Shown in pieces: positions 26,618 to 35,232 of a stretch of 58,602 nucleotides of DNA. Both the position numbers and the translations under genes were made by a program. How positions within the stretch are numbered: the first letter of the stretch is position 1; each line of letters starts with the position of its first letter. The stretch lies in contig JAGAMY010000011.1 in NCBI GenBank assembly GCA_017624495.1, forward strand, positions 1-58,602, read 5' to 3'. Below the pieces are notes generated by a model. That model ran no database searches, had not been told where the DNA came from, and was given only the letters and a program-made list of their open reading frames with translations. The DNA is from Lachnospiraceae bacterium (GTDB taxonomy: Bacteria; Bacillota; Clostridia; Lachnospirales; Lachnospiraceae).

Positions 26618-27775
26618 TTATTTTGAACTGTCATAAAAATAAAGTAAATTCTTAAGCTTTTTGGACACAGAAAGCCATCCGGAATCTGTGCGTTGTGTCA
26701 TAAACAATATCGTCATATTTTGCGCCGGACTGTTGCAAAAATACGTTCCAAGCCAGCCATCCCAGCCATAATCGCCATTGTATCCGGCTATGGAGGCCTT
26801 TTTTTCATCCTCCATAATTCGCATGAGATTGCCGTAGTTATAGCCTTCATGGCCAATGCCCCAGCCTAAGGTTTCGCACTGTCTGGCGGTAAGCTTGGGT
26901 GAGGTCATGAAATCTACAGTTTTTTCCTGAAGAATTTGTCTGCCTTTGTAATTTCCCTTTTGCAGAAGCATCTGTGCGAAGTGGCTGTAATCATCAATTG
27001 TTGACGCTAAACCTGCACCACCGGATTCAAATGCAGGATTTTTGTCCATGGCATTATTGATGCCAAGACGACAGCCCGTATAAGGGATAAAGGTATGCGT
27101 ATCCGTTTTTTGAAAACTGGTTACAAGACGGTTTCTTTTGTTTTCCGGGACAAAAAAACCTGTATCTTCCATCTCTAATGGTGTAAAAAATTCATCCTGC
27201 AAAAATTCGCCAAACCGTTTTCCGCTGACAATTTCTACAATGGCACCAAGTACATCTGCGGAAGAGCCATAATTCCATGTGGTTCCCGGTTGGAAAGCTA
27301 AGATTCCTTTGCCAAGGCGGTTAGCTGCTTCGATGGTTGTAACCGGATGCTTAGTGGAGAGCTTTTCTATAATGTCGTCAAAAACCATCCGGGTATTTTC
27401 CCCCGCAGGTCCTAAGTCATCCTCGTATACCAGACCGGATGTCATACACATCAAATCCCGAATGGCAACCTCACGTTTTACCGGTGTTATTTTCCCGTTT
27501 TCCATTGCCATTTGTCCGGCAAATCCCGGCAGATATTTAGAAACACTGTCGGTGTATTCGATTTTTCCCTGCTCCATCAGCTTCATAATAGCAGCAGAAG
27601 TTACCGGTTTAGTCATGGAGTACATACGAAAAATGGCATCTCTTGTTACGCCTTCTTCTAAATAGCAGAGTTCCTTTCCGTCTTTTTGTACCAAAAGACT
27701 GCCAAAGGGAATTTCTCCCTGTGCAATTTCATTTTTTAGTACATTTTGTAGTTTTTGCTTAAGTTCTATGTTCAT
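26618..27775 (-). CDS. Serine hydrolase of the beta-lactamase/class C (EstB) family
   Basis: The 385-residue protein has no signal peptide. The SxxK motif is YSMTKP (Ser 53, Lys 56) and the YxN-like position is in TWNYGSSADV; a late GWDGWLGT segment replaces the usual KTG region, as in many esterases of this fold. Such cytoplasmic members are carboxylesterases or amidohydrolases of unknown natural substrate; a true beta-lactamase role is unlikely. It lies behind kduI and is divergent from the AraC regulator, so it may deacetylate or de-esterify a sugar. The start is preceded by GGAAGG. Confidence 0.8.
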   Translation of the reverse strand: MNIELKQKLQNVLKNEIAQGEIPFGSLLVQKDGKELCYLEEGVTRDAIFRMYSMTKPVTSAAIMKLMEQGKIEYTDSVSKYLPGFAGQMAMENGKITPVKREVAIRDLMCMTSGLVYEDDLGPAGENTRMVFDDIIEKLSTKHPVTTIEAANRLGKGILAFQPGTTWNYGSSADVLGAIVEIVSGKRFGEFLQDEFFTPLEMEDTGFFVPENKRNRLVTSFQKTDTHTFIPYTGCRLGINNAMDKNPAFESGGAGLASTIDDYSHFAQMLLQKGNYKGRQILQEKTVDFMTSPKLTARQCETLGWGIGHEGYNYGNLMRIMEDEKKASIAGYNGDYGWDGWLGTYFCNSPAQNMTILFMTQRTDSGWLSVSKKLKNLLYFYDSSK

Positions 27776-27842
27776 GAGTGTTCGTTTCCTTCCCTATAAT
27801 GATTTATTTTATCAGATATTTTACGCATTTTCTACAATAATC

Positions 27843-27871
27843 TTGCAAATCTTGAACTTTTCACATATACT
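27843..27871 (+). promoter_or_regulatory. Sigma-A promoter of the AraC gene
   Basis: TTGCAA (27843-27848), 17 bp, TATACT (27866-27871), about 32 bases before the ATG. Confidence 0.7.
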
Positions 27872-27903
27872 AAGCACAAATATGAGAAGAAGGGAGAAAT
27901 TCC

Positions 27904-28764
27904 ATGAAAGAGCAAAATTCCTGTAAAGCAGCCATGCAAAATTGTATAGAACAGAAATATTTTTCTGTTGCACATTTATATAAAGAAGAAAAAGCCATGG
28001 ATATGCATATCCATGACTGTTATGAAGTATACTATTCTATTTCCGGTGGAAAACAGTTTTTGATAGATAATAAACTGTATCCTATAGAACCGGGAGATTT
28101 ATTTGTTATTAATCAGTATGAAAGTCATTATCTGACACAGATAGATCAGGCTTTACATGAAAGGATTGTGATTAGTGTTCACCCGGAATTTATTCGGCGT
28201 ATGTCTTCTGCGCAGACAAATTTAGATTATTGTTTTAGTGAAAGACCGGATGGATTTTCCCATCGATTGCAGCTTACCAAAGAGCAGCAGAAGCGTTTTT
28301 TGTATTTTATTAATAAATTGATTACTTCCAATGATTACGGAGCGGACTTAATTGAAAAAGCGGTATTTACAGAGCTTTTTATTATGATTAACGGTATCTG
28401 TATGACTATGCAGGAAAAGCCGGTGGAGGATTCGACGGTTACTTATAATGCGCAGGTAGACCAGATTCTTTCTTATATTAATCATAATATTCACCAGTCG
28501 ATTTCCATTGCGGATTTAGCGGCAAAATTTTTTATCAGTGAGTCCTATATCTGCCGGATTTTTAAATCCACGACAGGGACAACAATTAATAAGTATATTA
28601 CGGCAAGACGGATTTCCATTGCAAAGTCACTTTTGGCAGAAGGTATCGGGGTTACAGAGGTGTGTGAGCGTTGCGGATTTAATGATTATAGTAACTTTTT
28701 GAAAGCCTTTACAAAGTCCGTGGGCATATCACCAAAGAAGTATGCACAGGTATGCAACCAGTAA
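27904..28764 (+). CDS. AraC-family transcriptional regulator
   Basis: The 286-residue protein has an N-terminal cupin ligand-binding domain (about 20-120; HIHDCYEVYYSISGG, YPIEPGDLFVINQYESH) and a C-terminal pair of helix-turn-helix motifs (about 185-283; SIADLAAKFFISESYICRIF, and CERCGFNDYSNFLKAFTKSVG). It is transcribed away from the serine hydrolase and kduI-kduD, which are its likely targets. The effector would then be a uronate or its breakdown product; that is inferred from position only. The ATG follows AAGGGAGA. Confidence 0.9.
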   Translation: MKEQNSCKAAMQNCIEQKYFSVAHLYKEEKAMDMHIHDCYEVYYSISGGKQFLIDNKLYPIEPGDLFVINQYESHYLTQIDQALHERIVISVHPEFIRRMSSAQTNLDYCFSERPDGFSHRLQLTKEQQKRFLYFINKLITSNDYGADLIEKAVFTELFIMINGICMTMQEKPVEDSTVTYNAQVDQILSYINHNIHQSISIADLAAKFFISESYICRIFKSTTGTTINKYITARRISIAKSLLAEGIGVTEVCERCGFNDYSNFLKAFTKSVGISPKKYAQVCNQ

Positions 28765-28824
28765 AGTAAGTAATAATTACCAAAAACTGTAAAAATCCTT
28801 TGTGAAAATCAGATAAAAAAGCAG

Positions 28825-28853
28825 TTGCAACTCCAATTGAATTATGGTATTAT
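28825..28853 (+). promoter_or_regulatory. Sigma-A promoter of the pheB-hom-apgM-lysC operon
   Basis: TTGCAA (28825-28830), 17 bp, TATTAT (28848-28853), about 60 bases before the first start codon. Confidence 0.7.
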
Positions 28854-28912
28854 CTTTCAGGTGAGAACAAATGTAGTTGTGAGACAAACACATGAAGGGA
28901 GAAATCGAAAGT

Positions 28913-29356
28913 ATGGCAGATAAAACAAAATACTATGTCTTAAAGGAAAAAGCCGTACCTGAAGTGCTCTTAAAAGTGGTTGAAGCAAAGCGTCTGATAG
29001 AGTCGGGCAAAGCAGAGAGTGTGCAGGAGGCTACAGAAGTAGTAGGCATCAGCCGCAGTTCTTTTTACAAATACAAAGATGACATTTTCCCGTTCCATGA
29101 CAATGCGAAAGGGATGACGATTACCATGATTATTCAGATGGATGACGAACCGGGGCTTTTGTCTGCGGTTTTGAAATATGTAGCAGATTATCATGCCAAT
29201 ATTTTGACGATTCATCAGAGTATTCCGGTCAATGGAGTTGCGTCTTTAACCTTAAGTGTGGATGTGTTACCGGAAACCGGTGATATTTCCCAGATGGTAG
29301 AAGAAATCGAAAGTCAGTCGGGAATTCATTATTTAAAAATACTTGCAAGAGAGTAA
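28913..29356 (+). CDS. pheB: ACT-domain protein, PheB-like
   Basis: The product has 147 residues from ATG 28913, chosen because GGGAG lies before it. An N-terminal helical segment with a short helix-turn-helix-like stretch (SVQEATEVVGISRSSFYKYKD) precedes an ACT domain (about 70-145; DDEPGLLSAVLKYVADYHANI). PheB proteins are small ACT proteins commonly beside hom in Firmicutes. They probably sense an amino acid, and no catalytic role is settled. It heads the operon for threonine-branch synthesis. Confidence 0.85.
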   Translation: MADKTKYYVLKEKAVPEVLLKVVEAKRLIESGKAESVQEATEVVGISRSSFYKYKDDIFPFHDNAKGMTITMIIQMDDEPGLLSAVLKYVADYHANILTIHQSIPVNGVASLTLSVDVLPETGDISQMVEEIESQSGIHYLKILARE

Positions 29357-29397
29357 ATATTTTTTACATATGCGCTAAGCATAGAATGGAGGAAATT

Positions 29398-30609
29398 ATG
29401 ATAAAAGTAGCAGTAATGGGATACGGTACAATTGGTTCCGGTGTGGTAGAGGTATTAGATATCAACCGTGAAAGCATTGCAAAAAGAGCCGGTGAAGGCT
29501 TAGAAGTAAAATACGTTTTGGACTTAAGAGATTTTCCGGGAGATCCGATACAGGATAAAGTCGTACATGATTACAATGTAATTGCAAATGATCCGGAAGT
29601 ACAGATTGTCGTAGAAACCATGGGTGGTGTAGAACCGGCATATACATTTGTAAAAGCGATGTTAGAAGCCGGCAAGCATGTGACTACTTCAAACAAAGCG
29701 TTAGTAGCAGATAAAGGTGCAGAATTAATTGCCCTTGCAAAAGAGAAAAATGTAAACTTCTTATTTGAAGCTAGTGTTGGCGGTGGTATTCCAATTATTC
29801 GTTCTTTAAATACCTGTTTGGCAGCGGATGAAATCGAAGAGATTACAGGTATCTTAAACGGAACAACCAATTATATGATGACAAAAATGAGTGAAGAAGG
29901 ATCTGAATTTGCTGATGTATTAAAAGATGCACAGGATAAGGGTTATGCAGAAAAAGACCCGACAGCAGATATCGAAGGTCATGATGCATGCCGTAAAATT
30001 GCTATTTTAACATCCTTAGTATGCGGTCAGCAGGTAGATTTTAACGATATTTATACAGAAGGTATCACAAAGGTTTCAGCTACAGATATTAAATATGCAA
30101 AGAAAATGGGTCGTGCTATCAAGTTATTAGCATCCAGCAAAAAAACAGCAGAAGGATATTCTGCAATGGTAGCACCATTCATGCTTTCACCGGAGCATCC
30201 GTTATACAATGTCAATGATGTATTTAATGCAGTATTTGTACATGGTAATGTATTAGGTGACGGTATGTTCTATGGCAGCGGTGCAGGTAAACTGCCAACT
30301 GCTTCCGCAGTAGCAGCAGATATCGTAGATATCGCAAGAAACCTAACACCAAACAAGACTACACAGGTAGAGTGGAATCCGGAAAAATTAGCTTTAGTGG
30401 ATTACAAAAAAGCAGAAAATGTATTTTTTGTTCGTACTTCTGAAAGCAAAGAAAAAGTGGCAGAAGTATTTGGTAATGTAGAAATCGTAGAAGTGGCAGA
30501 AGTAGCCGGAGAATTTGGTTTTGTTACAGCAGTCATGACAGAAGCAGATTTTGCAGACAAAAAGGTTGCATTAGGAAATGTACTTTCCGCTATTCGTGTA
30601 GGTAAATAG
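29398..30609 (+). CDS. hom: Homoserine dehydrogenase
   Basis: The product has 403 residues from ATG 29398, which follows GGAGGAAATT; an ATG at 29386 overlaps that binding site and is rejected. The N-terminal NAD(P) fold has GYGTIGSGVVEVL, the middle has the family signature ASVGGGIPII and the NYMMTKM segment, and it ends with an ACT-like tail (about 345-403). It reduces aspartate semialdehyde to homoserine, feeding threonine and methionine. It lies between the ACT protein and the kinase-like gene. Confidence 0.97.
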   Translation: MIKVAVMGYGTIGSGVVEVLDINRESIAKRAGEGLEVKYVLDLRDFPGDPIQDKVVHDYNVIANDPEVQIVVETMGGVEPAYTFVKAMLEAGKHVTTSNKALVADKGAELIALAKEKNVNFLFEASVGGGIPIIRSLNTCLAADEIEEITGILNGTTNYMMTKMSEEGSEFADVLKDAQDKGYAEKDPTADIEGHDACRKIAILTSLVCGQQVDFNDIYTEGITKVSATDIKYAKKMGRAIKLLASSKKTAEGYSAMVAPFMLSPEHPLYNVNDVFNAVFVHGNVLGDGMFYGSGAGKLPTASAVAADIVDIARNLTPNKTTQVEWNPEKLALVDYKKAENVFFVRTSESKEKVAEVFGNVEIVEVAEVAGEFGFVTAVMTEADFADKKVALGNVLSAIRVGK

Positions 30610-30626
30610 GAAAGAAGGAAACGAAA

Positions 30627-31829
30627 ATGAAATATATTGTAGTATTAGGCGATGGCATGGCAGACCGTCCAATTGCTGAGTTGAATAACCAGACACCATT
30701 AGCATATGCCAAAACACCGATGATGGATGCACTTGCAGCAAAAAGTGAAATGGGTATGGTACATACTGTACCGGATGGCATGAGTCCGGGAAGTGATACA
30801 GCAAATCTTTCTGTATTAGGTTACAATCCAAGAAAATACTATTCCGGCCGTTCACCATTAGAGGCATTAAGCATTGGTGTGCCAATGAGTGATACAGATA
30901 TTGCGTTGCGATGCAATATTGTAACCCTATCTGAGGAAGAGGATACATACGAAGAACGTACCATCATTGACCATAGCTCCAGTGAGATTTCCACAGAGGA
31001 TGCGGCGGTACTTTTAGAAGCAGTGAGAAAAGAATTAGAAACGGATACATATAAATTTTATGTGGGCACAAGCTATCGCCATCTCTTAATCTGGGATAAA
31101 GGTGAAGTGGTGGATTTAGTACAGCCACATGATATCTTAGAACAGAAAATCGGGGATAAATTACCGGAAAATGCGGCTCTTCGTGAAATGATGAAGAAAA
31201 GCTACGATATTTTAGTCAATCATCCGATTAATATTGAGCGTAAAAAACAGGGCTTAAATCCGGCAAACTCCTGCTGGTTCTGGGGCGCAGGTACAAAACC
31301 GGCATTAGCTTCCTTTGAAGAAAAAACAGGAAAAAGCGGAGCCATGATTTCAGCGGTAGATTTGTTGAAGGGTATTGCCGTTGGTTCTTCCATGAAGGTC
31401 ATTACCGTAGATGGTGCAAATGGTGGTTTACATACCAATTATGAAGGAAAAGCACAGGCTGCCGTGGATGTATTGACAAAAGAAGGCTATGATTTTGTTT
31501 ATGTACATGTGGAAGCACCGGATGAAATGGGTCATCAGGGCAGCGTAGAGAGAAAAGTACAGGCAATTGAAAACCTTGACCAGAGAGTTATCCGTCCTAT
31601 CGTAGAGGGATTAGAGGCAGCAGGTGAGGACTTCCGTATGGTGATTTTACCGGATCATCCGACACCAATTTGCATCCGCACCCATACAGGCGACAGTGTG
31701 CCGTATATTTTGTATGACAGCACAGCGCAGCAGGAACATACATGGAAATACAATGAAGCTGAAGCGGAGCAGACAGGGAACTATATTGCAGAGGGTCATA
31801 CATTAGTAGACCATCTGTTAAGCAAGTAG
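30627..31829 (+). CDS. ApgM-type cofactor-independent phosphoglycerate mutase; putative homoserine kinase analogue
   Basis: The 400-residue protein belongs to the alkaline-phosphatase superfamily: metal-site start VVLGDGMADRPI, nucleophile Ser in SDTANLSVLGYNP, late HVEAPDEMGHQG and PDHPTP metal motifs. By sequence it is an archaeal-type 2,3-bisphosphoglycerate-independent mutase. Its place between hom and lysC, with no thrB in the window, is the context in which this family has been proposed to supply homoserine phosphorylation. Both activities remain possible. It starts 17 bases after hom, behind GGAAAGAAGG. Confidence 0.85.
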   Translation: MKYIVVLGDGMADRPIAELNNQTPLAYAKTPMMDALAAKSEMGMVHTVPDGMSPGSDTANLSVLGYNPRKYYSGRSPLEALSIGVPMSDTDIALRCNIVTLSEEEDTYEERTIIDHSSSEISTEDAAVLLEAVRKELETDTYKFYVGTSYRHLLIWDKGEVVDLVQPHDILEQKIGDKLPENAALREMMKKSYDILVNHPINIERKKQGLNPANSCWFWGAGTKPALASFEEKTGKSGAMISAVDLLKGIAVGSSMKVITVDGANGGLHTNYEGKAQAAVDVLTKEGYDFVYVHVEAPDEMGHQGSVERKVQAIENLDQRVIRPIVEGLEAAGEDFRMVILPDHPTPICIRTHTGDSVPYILYDSTAQQEHTWKYNEAEAEQTGNYIAEGHTLVDHLLSK

Positions 31830-31887
31830 TGCAGATAGCAGAAAACAGCATATATCATATATAGAGTAGAAATGAGGAATAGAAAAA

Positions 31888-33207
31888 ATGGTTAAAATAG
31901 TAAAATTCGGTGGCAGCTCATTAGCCAGCGCAACACAGTTTGCAAAAGTAGGCGATATCATTCGTGCGGATGAAAGCCGTAAGTATGTAGTGCCAAGCGC
32001 ACCGGGAAAACGTAATTCTAAGGATACAAAGGTTACAGATATGCTTTATGACTGTTATGCAACAGCAGAGGCAGGGGATGATTTTAAATTAAAATTAAAG
32101 AAAATTAAAGAAAGATATGATTCCATTATCAATGGATTGAATTTAAAACTTTCCTTAGAGGAAGAATTTAAAGTAATCGCAGAAAACTTTGAAAAGAAAG
32201 CCGGAAGTGACTATGCGGCTTCCCGTGGAGAATACTTAAATGGTATCATCATGGCAAATTATTTAGGCTACGATTTTATCGATGCAGCAGAAGTGATTTT
32301 CTTTAATGACAATGGCGATTTTGATGCAGATAAGACCAATGATGTATTATCTGCCCGCTTGAAAAAGAGTGAACGTGCAGTTATTCCTGGATTTTACGGT
32401 GCATATGCAAACGGTGTGGTAAAAACCTTCTCCCGTGGCGGTTCTGATGTAACCGGTTCTATCGTTGCAAAAGCAGCAGGCGCAGATATCTATGAGAACT
32501 GGACAGATGTATCCGGTTTCATGGTGGCTGACCCAAGAATTATTGACAATCCGGAAGTTATCAAAGTTATTACTTACCGTGAGCTTCGTGAGCTTTCCTA
32601 TATGGGTGCATCCGTATTGCATGAAGATGCTGTATTCCCGGTTCGTAAAGCCGGTATTCCAATCAATATCCGTAATACTAACGCACCGGAAGACGAAGGT
32701 ACATTAATCGTAGAAAGTACCTGTCATAAGCCGGAATATACCATTACAGGTATTGCCGGTAAAAAAGGCTTTGTAGCAGTAAATATTGATAAAGATATGA
32801 TGAACTCCGAAGTTGGTTTCGGCAGAAAAGTATTACAGGCATTCGAGCAGAACGATATTTCCTTTGAGCATGTACCATCCGGTATTGATACCATGACTGT
32901 ATTTGTACATCAGGAAGAGTTTGAAGGCAAAGAGCAGCAGGTATTATCCGCTATTCACCGTTTAGCTGAACCGGATACCATCGATTTAGAGGCTGATTTG
33001 GCATTAATCGCTGTTGTAGGTCGTGGTATGCGTTCGACAAGAGGTACAGCAGGCAGAATCTTCTCTGCTTTAGCACATGCAAATGTAAATGTTAAGATGA
33101 TTGACCAGGGTTCTTCCGAGCTTAACATTATCATTGGTGTGGCAAATAATGATTTTGAAACAGCTATTGATGCGATTTATGATATTTTTGTGAAGACGCA
33201 GTTGTAA
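31888..33207 (+). CDS. lysC: Aspartate kinase
   Basis: The 439-residue protein has the amino-acid-kinase start VKFGGSSLAS, the SRGGSDVTGS substrate segment and two C-terminal ACT domains (about 295-439) that would bind inhibitory amino acids. It phosphorylates aspartate, the first committed step to lysine, threonine and methionine. Grouping with hom and the kinase-like gene suggests a threonine-sensitive isoform. A terminator follows. Confidence 0.95.
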   Translation: MVKIVKFGGSSLASATQFAKVGDIIRADESRKYVVPSAPGKRNSKDTKVTDMLYDCYATAEAGDDFKLKLKKIKERYDSIINGLNLKLSLEEEFKVIAENFEKKAGSDYAASRGEYLNGIIMANYLGYDFIDAAEVIFFNDNGDFDADKTNDVLSARLKKSERAVIPGFYGAYANGVVKTFSRGGSDVTGSIVAKAAGADIYENWTDVSGFMVADPRIIDNPEVIKVITYRELRELSYMGASVLHEDAVFPVRKAGIPINIRNTNAPEDEGTLIVESTCHKPEYTITGIAGKKGFVAVNIDKDMMNSEVGFGRKVLQAFEQNDISFEHVPSGIDTMTVFVHQEEFEGKEQQVLSAIHRLAEPDTIDLEADLALIAVVGRGMRSTRGTAGRIFSALAHANVNVKMIDQGSSELNIIIGVANNDFETAIDAIYDIFVKTQL

Positions 33208-33212
33208 GAAAA

Positions 33213-33259
33213 AACAATCATACTAGAGTATTTGATACTTTGGTATGATTGTTTTTTTT
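33213..33259 (+). terminator. Terminator after aspartate kinase
   Basis: AACAATCATAC (33213-33223) pairs with GTATGATTGTT (33243-33253), followed by eight T. Confidence 0.85.
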
Positions 33260-33291
33260 GTTAGTTTATTAAAATTTTTCCGGTGCAGGAT

Positions 33292-33372
33292 ATGTTATAC
33301 GACAGTCAGTACGGTTTAAAAGATAAGCACGGAAACCTTACCAAAGTTAATTATGACAATGTAGAAGAATAG
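33292..33372 (+). pseudogene. Unidentified C-terminal coding remnant
   Basis: A 26-codon stretch (MLYDSQYGLKDKHGNLTKV..., stop at 33370) looks like the tail of a larger protein and stays open a little upstream, but it has no ribosome binding site. I do not recognise it. It lies at the border between the lysC terminator and the MNT/HEPN pair and may be debris of an insertion. Confidence 0.25.
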
Positions 33373-33390
33373 AGCGTATAAAATCTATTG

Positions 33391-33444
33391 CATACCCCGA
33401 AAATGTGTGCTAAATTAAGAAAAAGTACACATCTTCGGGGTATG
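33391..33444. promoter_or_regulatory. 18-bp inverted repeat upstream of the MNT/HEPN pair
   Basis: CATACCCCGAAAATGTGT (33391-33408) and ACACATCTTCGGGGTATG (33427-33444) match at 17 of 18 positions around an 18-base spacer. A weak promoter, TTGCAT (33388-33393), 17 bp, TAAATT (33411-33416), overlaps the left arm. The dyad could be an operator for autoregulation or a leader hairpin. Confidence 0.55.
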
Positions 33445-33486
33445 TTATATTGGGGAAAGATTTTAAAGAAAAGAGGTGGTTGAAAA

Positions 33487-33873
33487 ATGTGTAAGCTGGT
33501 TGCATTAAGTACAAATTATGGAGAAAAAGTAAAAGTTGCAGAAGTTAAAAAGAGTTCTATAGAGAACATTATACAATTAGCACCAATGTGTAATGCAATA
33601 ACAGAAATTATATTATTTGGTTCAGCCATTGAAGAAAGATGTCAGGAAAATTCTGATATTGATATAGCAATAATTAGTAGTAAATCAGTGCATGCGTTGT
33701 CAAAGATGAAAAGCTTTGATAAATTTATGAACGGAGTATATACATTTAATATACAGCAAGAATATGACAGACTTTATTTTAAAACAATAGAAGACGTGGA
33801 GAAAAAAAGAGATACTGTACCCATATGTAATGAGTTGATTACGAAAGGGAAGATAATTTATAGGAGGATGTAA
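33487..33873 (+). CDS. MNT-type minimal nucleotidyltransferase
   Basis: The 128-residue protein carries the exact GSX10DXD motif (GSAIEERCQENSDIDIAI) of minimal nucleotidyltransferases. In HEPN/MNT toxin-antitoxin pairs this protein is the antitoxin and in some cases adds AMP to the HEPN toxin. The HEPN gene follows two bases later. The A/T-rich, Ile/Lys-rich coding differs from the flanking operons and suggests horizontal acquisition. The ATG follows AAAGAGGTGG. Confidence 0.85.
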   Translation: MCKLVALSTNYGEKVKVAEVKKSSIENIIQLAPMCNAITEIILFGSAIEERCQENSDIDIAIISSKSVHALSKMKSFDKFMNGVYTFNIQQEYDRLYFKTIEDVEKKRDTVPICNELITKGKIIYRRM

Positions 33874-33875
33874 TA

Positions 33876-34256
33876 TTGGCAGAACCTACATTATTGTCAA
33901 TTGCAAAAGCAGATTTGCTTACAGCAGGGAATTTGGTGAATTCAGAAAATAAGTATATTAAGCATCAGGCAGCGTATTTTACGCAGCAGGCTATTGAAAA
34001 AACGATAAAATATTTAATTCAATTGAAGACAGGGAAGTTTCCCTGGGGGCATGATATTGATAAGCTTGTCCGTTTAGCAAAACAAAATGATATATTTGTG
34101 CCAGAAGAAATAGATAAACATAAAATGGTCTATACAGAGTGGGAATCTGTAGCAAGATATTATCCACAAAAAATAATCAGAAGAGATACAATATGCAGAG
34201 CCATTAATGAAACAAAAAGATGGCATATGGAATTAAGAAATAAAGGTATAAAATAA
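33876..34256 (+). CDS. HEPN-domain protein
   Basis: The 126-residue all-helical protein has the PF05168-like HEPN pattern (KADLLTAGNLV, AAYFTQQAIEKTIKYLI, WGHDIDKLVRLA). It starts at TTG 33876 behind GGAGG (33863-33867). I find no R-X4-6-H ribonuclease motif; the closest R...H spacing near the C-terminus is too long. It may therefore be a non-nucleolytic HEPN partner and not a classical HepT toxin. It is tightly coupled to the MNT gene upstream and overlaps the next start by one base. Confidence 0.78.
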   Translation: MAEPTLLSIAKADLLTAGNLVNSENKYIKHQAAYFTQQAIEKTIKYLIQLKTGKFPWGHDIDKLVRLAKQNDIFVPEEIDKHKMVYTEWESVARYYPQKIIRRDTICRAINETKRWHMELRNKGIK

Positions 34257-35215
34257 TGAACAATTCCTATCACATACAATATCAAAAACTAAATACCAGC
34301 GAAGCAAAGCTGCTTCGTATCCAAAGCACATCCAGCCACATAACTATTCCAAAATTCATAAATGGATATACATTTGTGGAAATAGCCCCCTATTGTTTTT
34401 GTGAAAATAACCGGATAAAATATACAGATATACAGGATGAAATCATAGGCAGCACCGCCGGATTGCAGGAAATCTGCGGAAATGCATTAGAAGAAATCGT
34501 TTTGCCGGATAGTATAAAAAATATCGGAAATTATGCTTTCTATAACTGCAAAAAACTAAGAAAAATTGAATTTGGTGCAGATACGACAGAAATCGGCAGT
34601 GATGCCTTTATGAATACCATTTCCTTACACCAATTGACTTTTCGCTGTGCACCTTCCAAAAAAAGCGGTATAAAGCAGATTTTAGCCCATTTTTCATCGG
34701 ATATCGAAGTGATTTTTTTAGAAAAAAACGAAATAAAAGCCCGTCTGCTGTACCCGGAATATTACGAATCCTATGATGAAATCGCTCCGGCGCATTTGTT
34801 TGGAAGAAATATTGAAGGGGAAGGTTTTCGGGCAAGACAGTGTATACAGGATGGCATTGTAGATTTTGCCGGTTATGATGGCATTTTTACACAGGCGTGT
34901 GTGGATGAATCAGAAAAAACACTGAATAGAATGGCATTATATCGTTTACAGTATCCTTATGCATTAAAGGAAAAGGATAAAAAGATGTATAGGGAATATT
35001 TAGAAGAACATATTCTTTTACATCCATTAATAGAAGAACGTGCGCTGGAATCTTTGCGTTTTTTGTGCCATGAGAAGATTTTGACCGGAGAAAAGCTGAC
35101 CCGCACCATTGCATTGGCTTCCGAAGCGGGATGGGCAGAGGGAGCAGCGGAATTGTTACAGTTTAAAGCAAAGCAGACGGATAAAAATAACCGTTACAGT
35201 TTTGATGAGTTTTGA
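34256..35215 (+). CDS. BspA-like leucine-rich-repeat protein, cytoplasmic
   Basis: The 319-residue protein has no signal peptide. Two LRR_5-type repeats (IGNYAFYNCKKLRKIEF, IGSDAFMNTISLHQLTF) occupy about 70-130, and an alpha-helical C-terminal region (about 190-310; AGWAEGAAELLQF) may form ankyrin-like helices. It overlaps both neighbours by a few bases and is followed by the VWA and MoxR genes, so it is probably the substrate-recognition or scaffold part of that trio. Its own activity is unknown. Confidence 0.7.
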   Translation: MNNSYHIQYQKLNTSEAKLLRIQSTSSHITIPKFINGYTFVEIAPYCFCENNRIKYTDIQDEIIGSTAGLQEICGNALEEIVLPDSIKNIGNYAFYNCKKLRKIEFGADTTEIGSDAFMNTISLHQLTFRCAPSKKSGIKQILAHFSSDIEVIFLEKNEIKARLLYPEYYESYDEIAPAHLFGRNIEGEGFRARQCIQDGIVDFAGYDGIFTQACVDESEKTLNRMALYRLQYPYALKEKDKKMYREYLEEHILLHPLIEERALESLRFLCHEKILTGEKLTRTIALASEAGWAEGAAELLQFKAKQTDKNNRYSFDEF

Positions 35216-35232
35216 CAGAAAGGAAGACATCC

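Noticed and set aside
26618-27775. Antibiotic-resistance beta-lactamase
   Set aside because: It has no signal peptide and lacks the KTG motif of true class C enzymes; a cytoplasmic esterase-like hydrolase is more likely.
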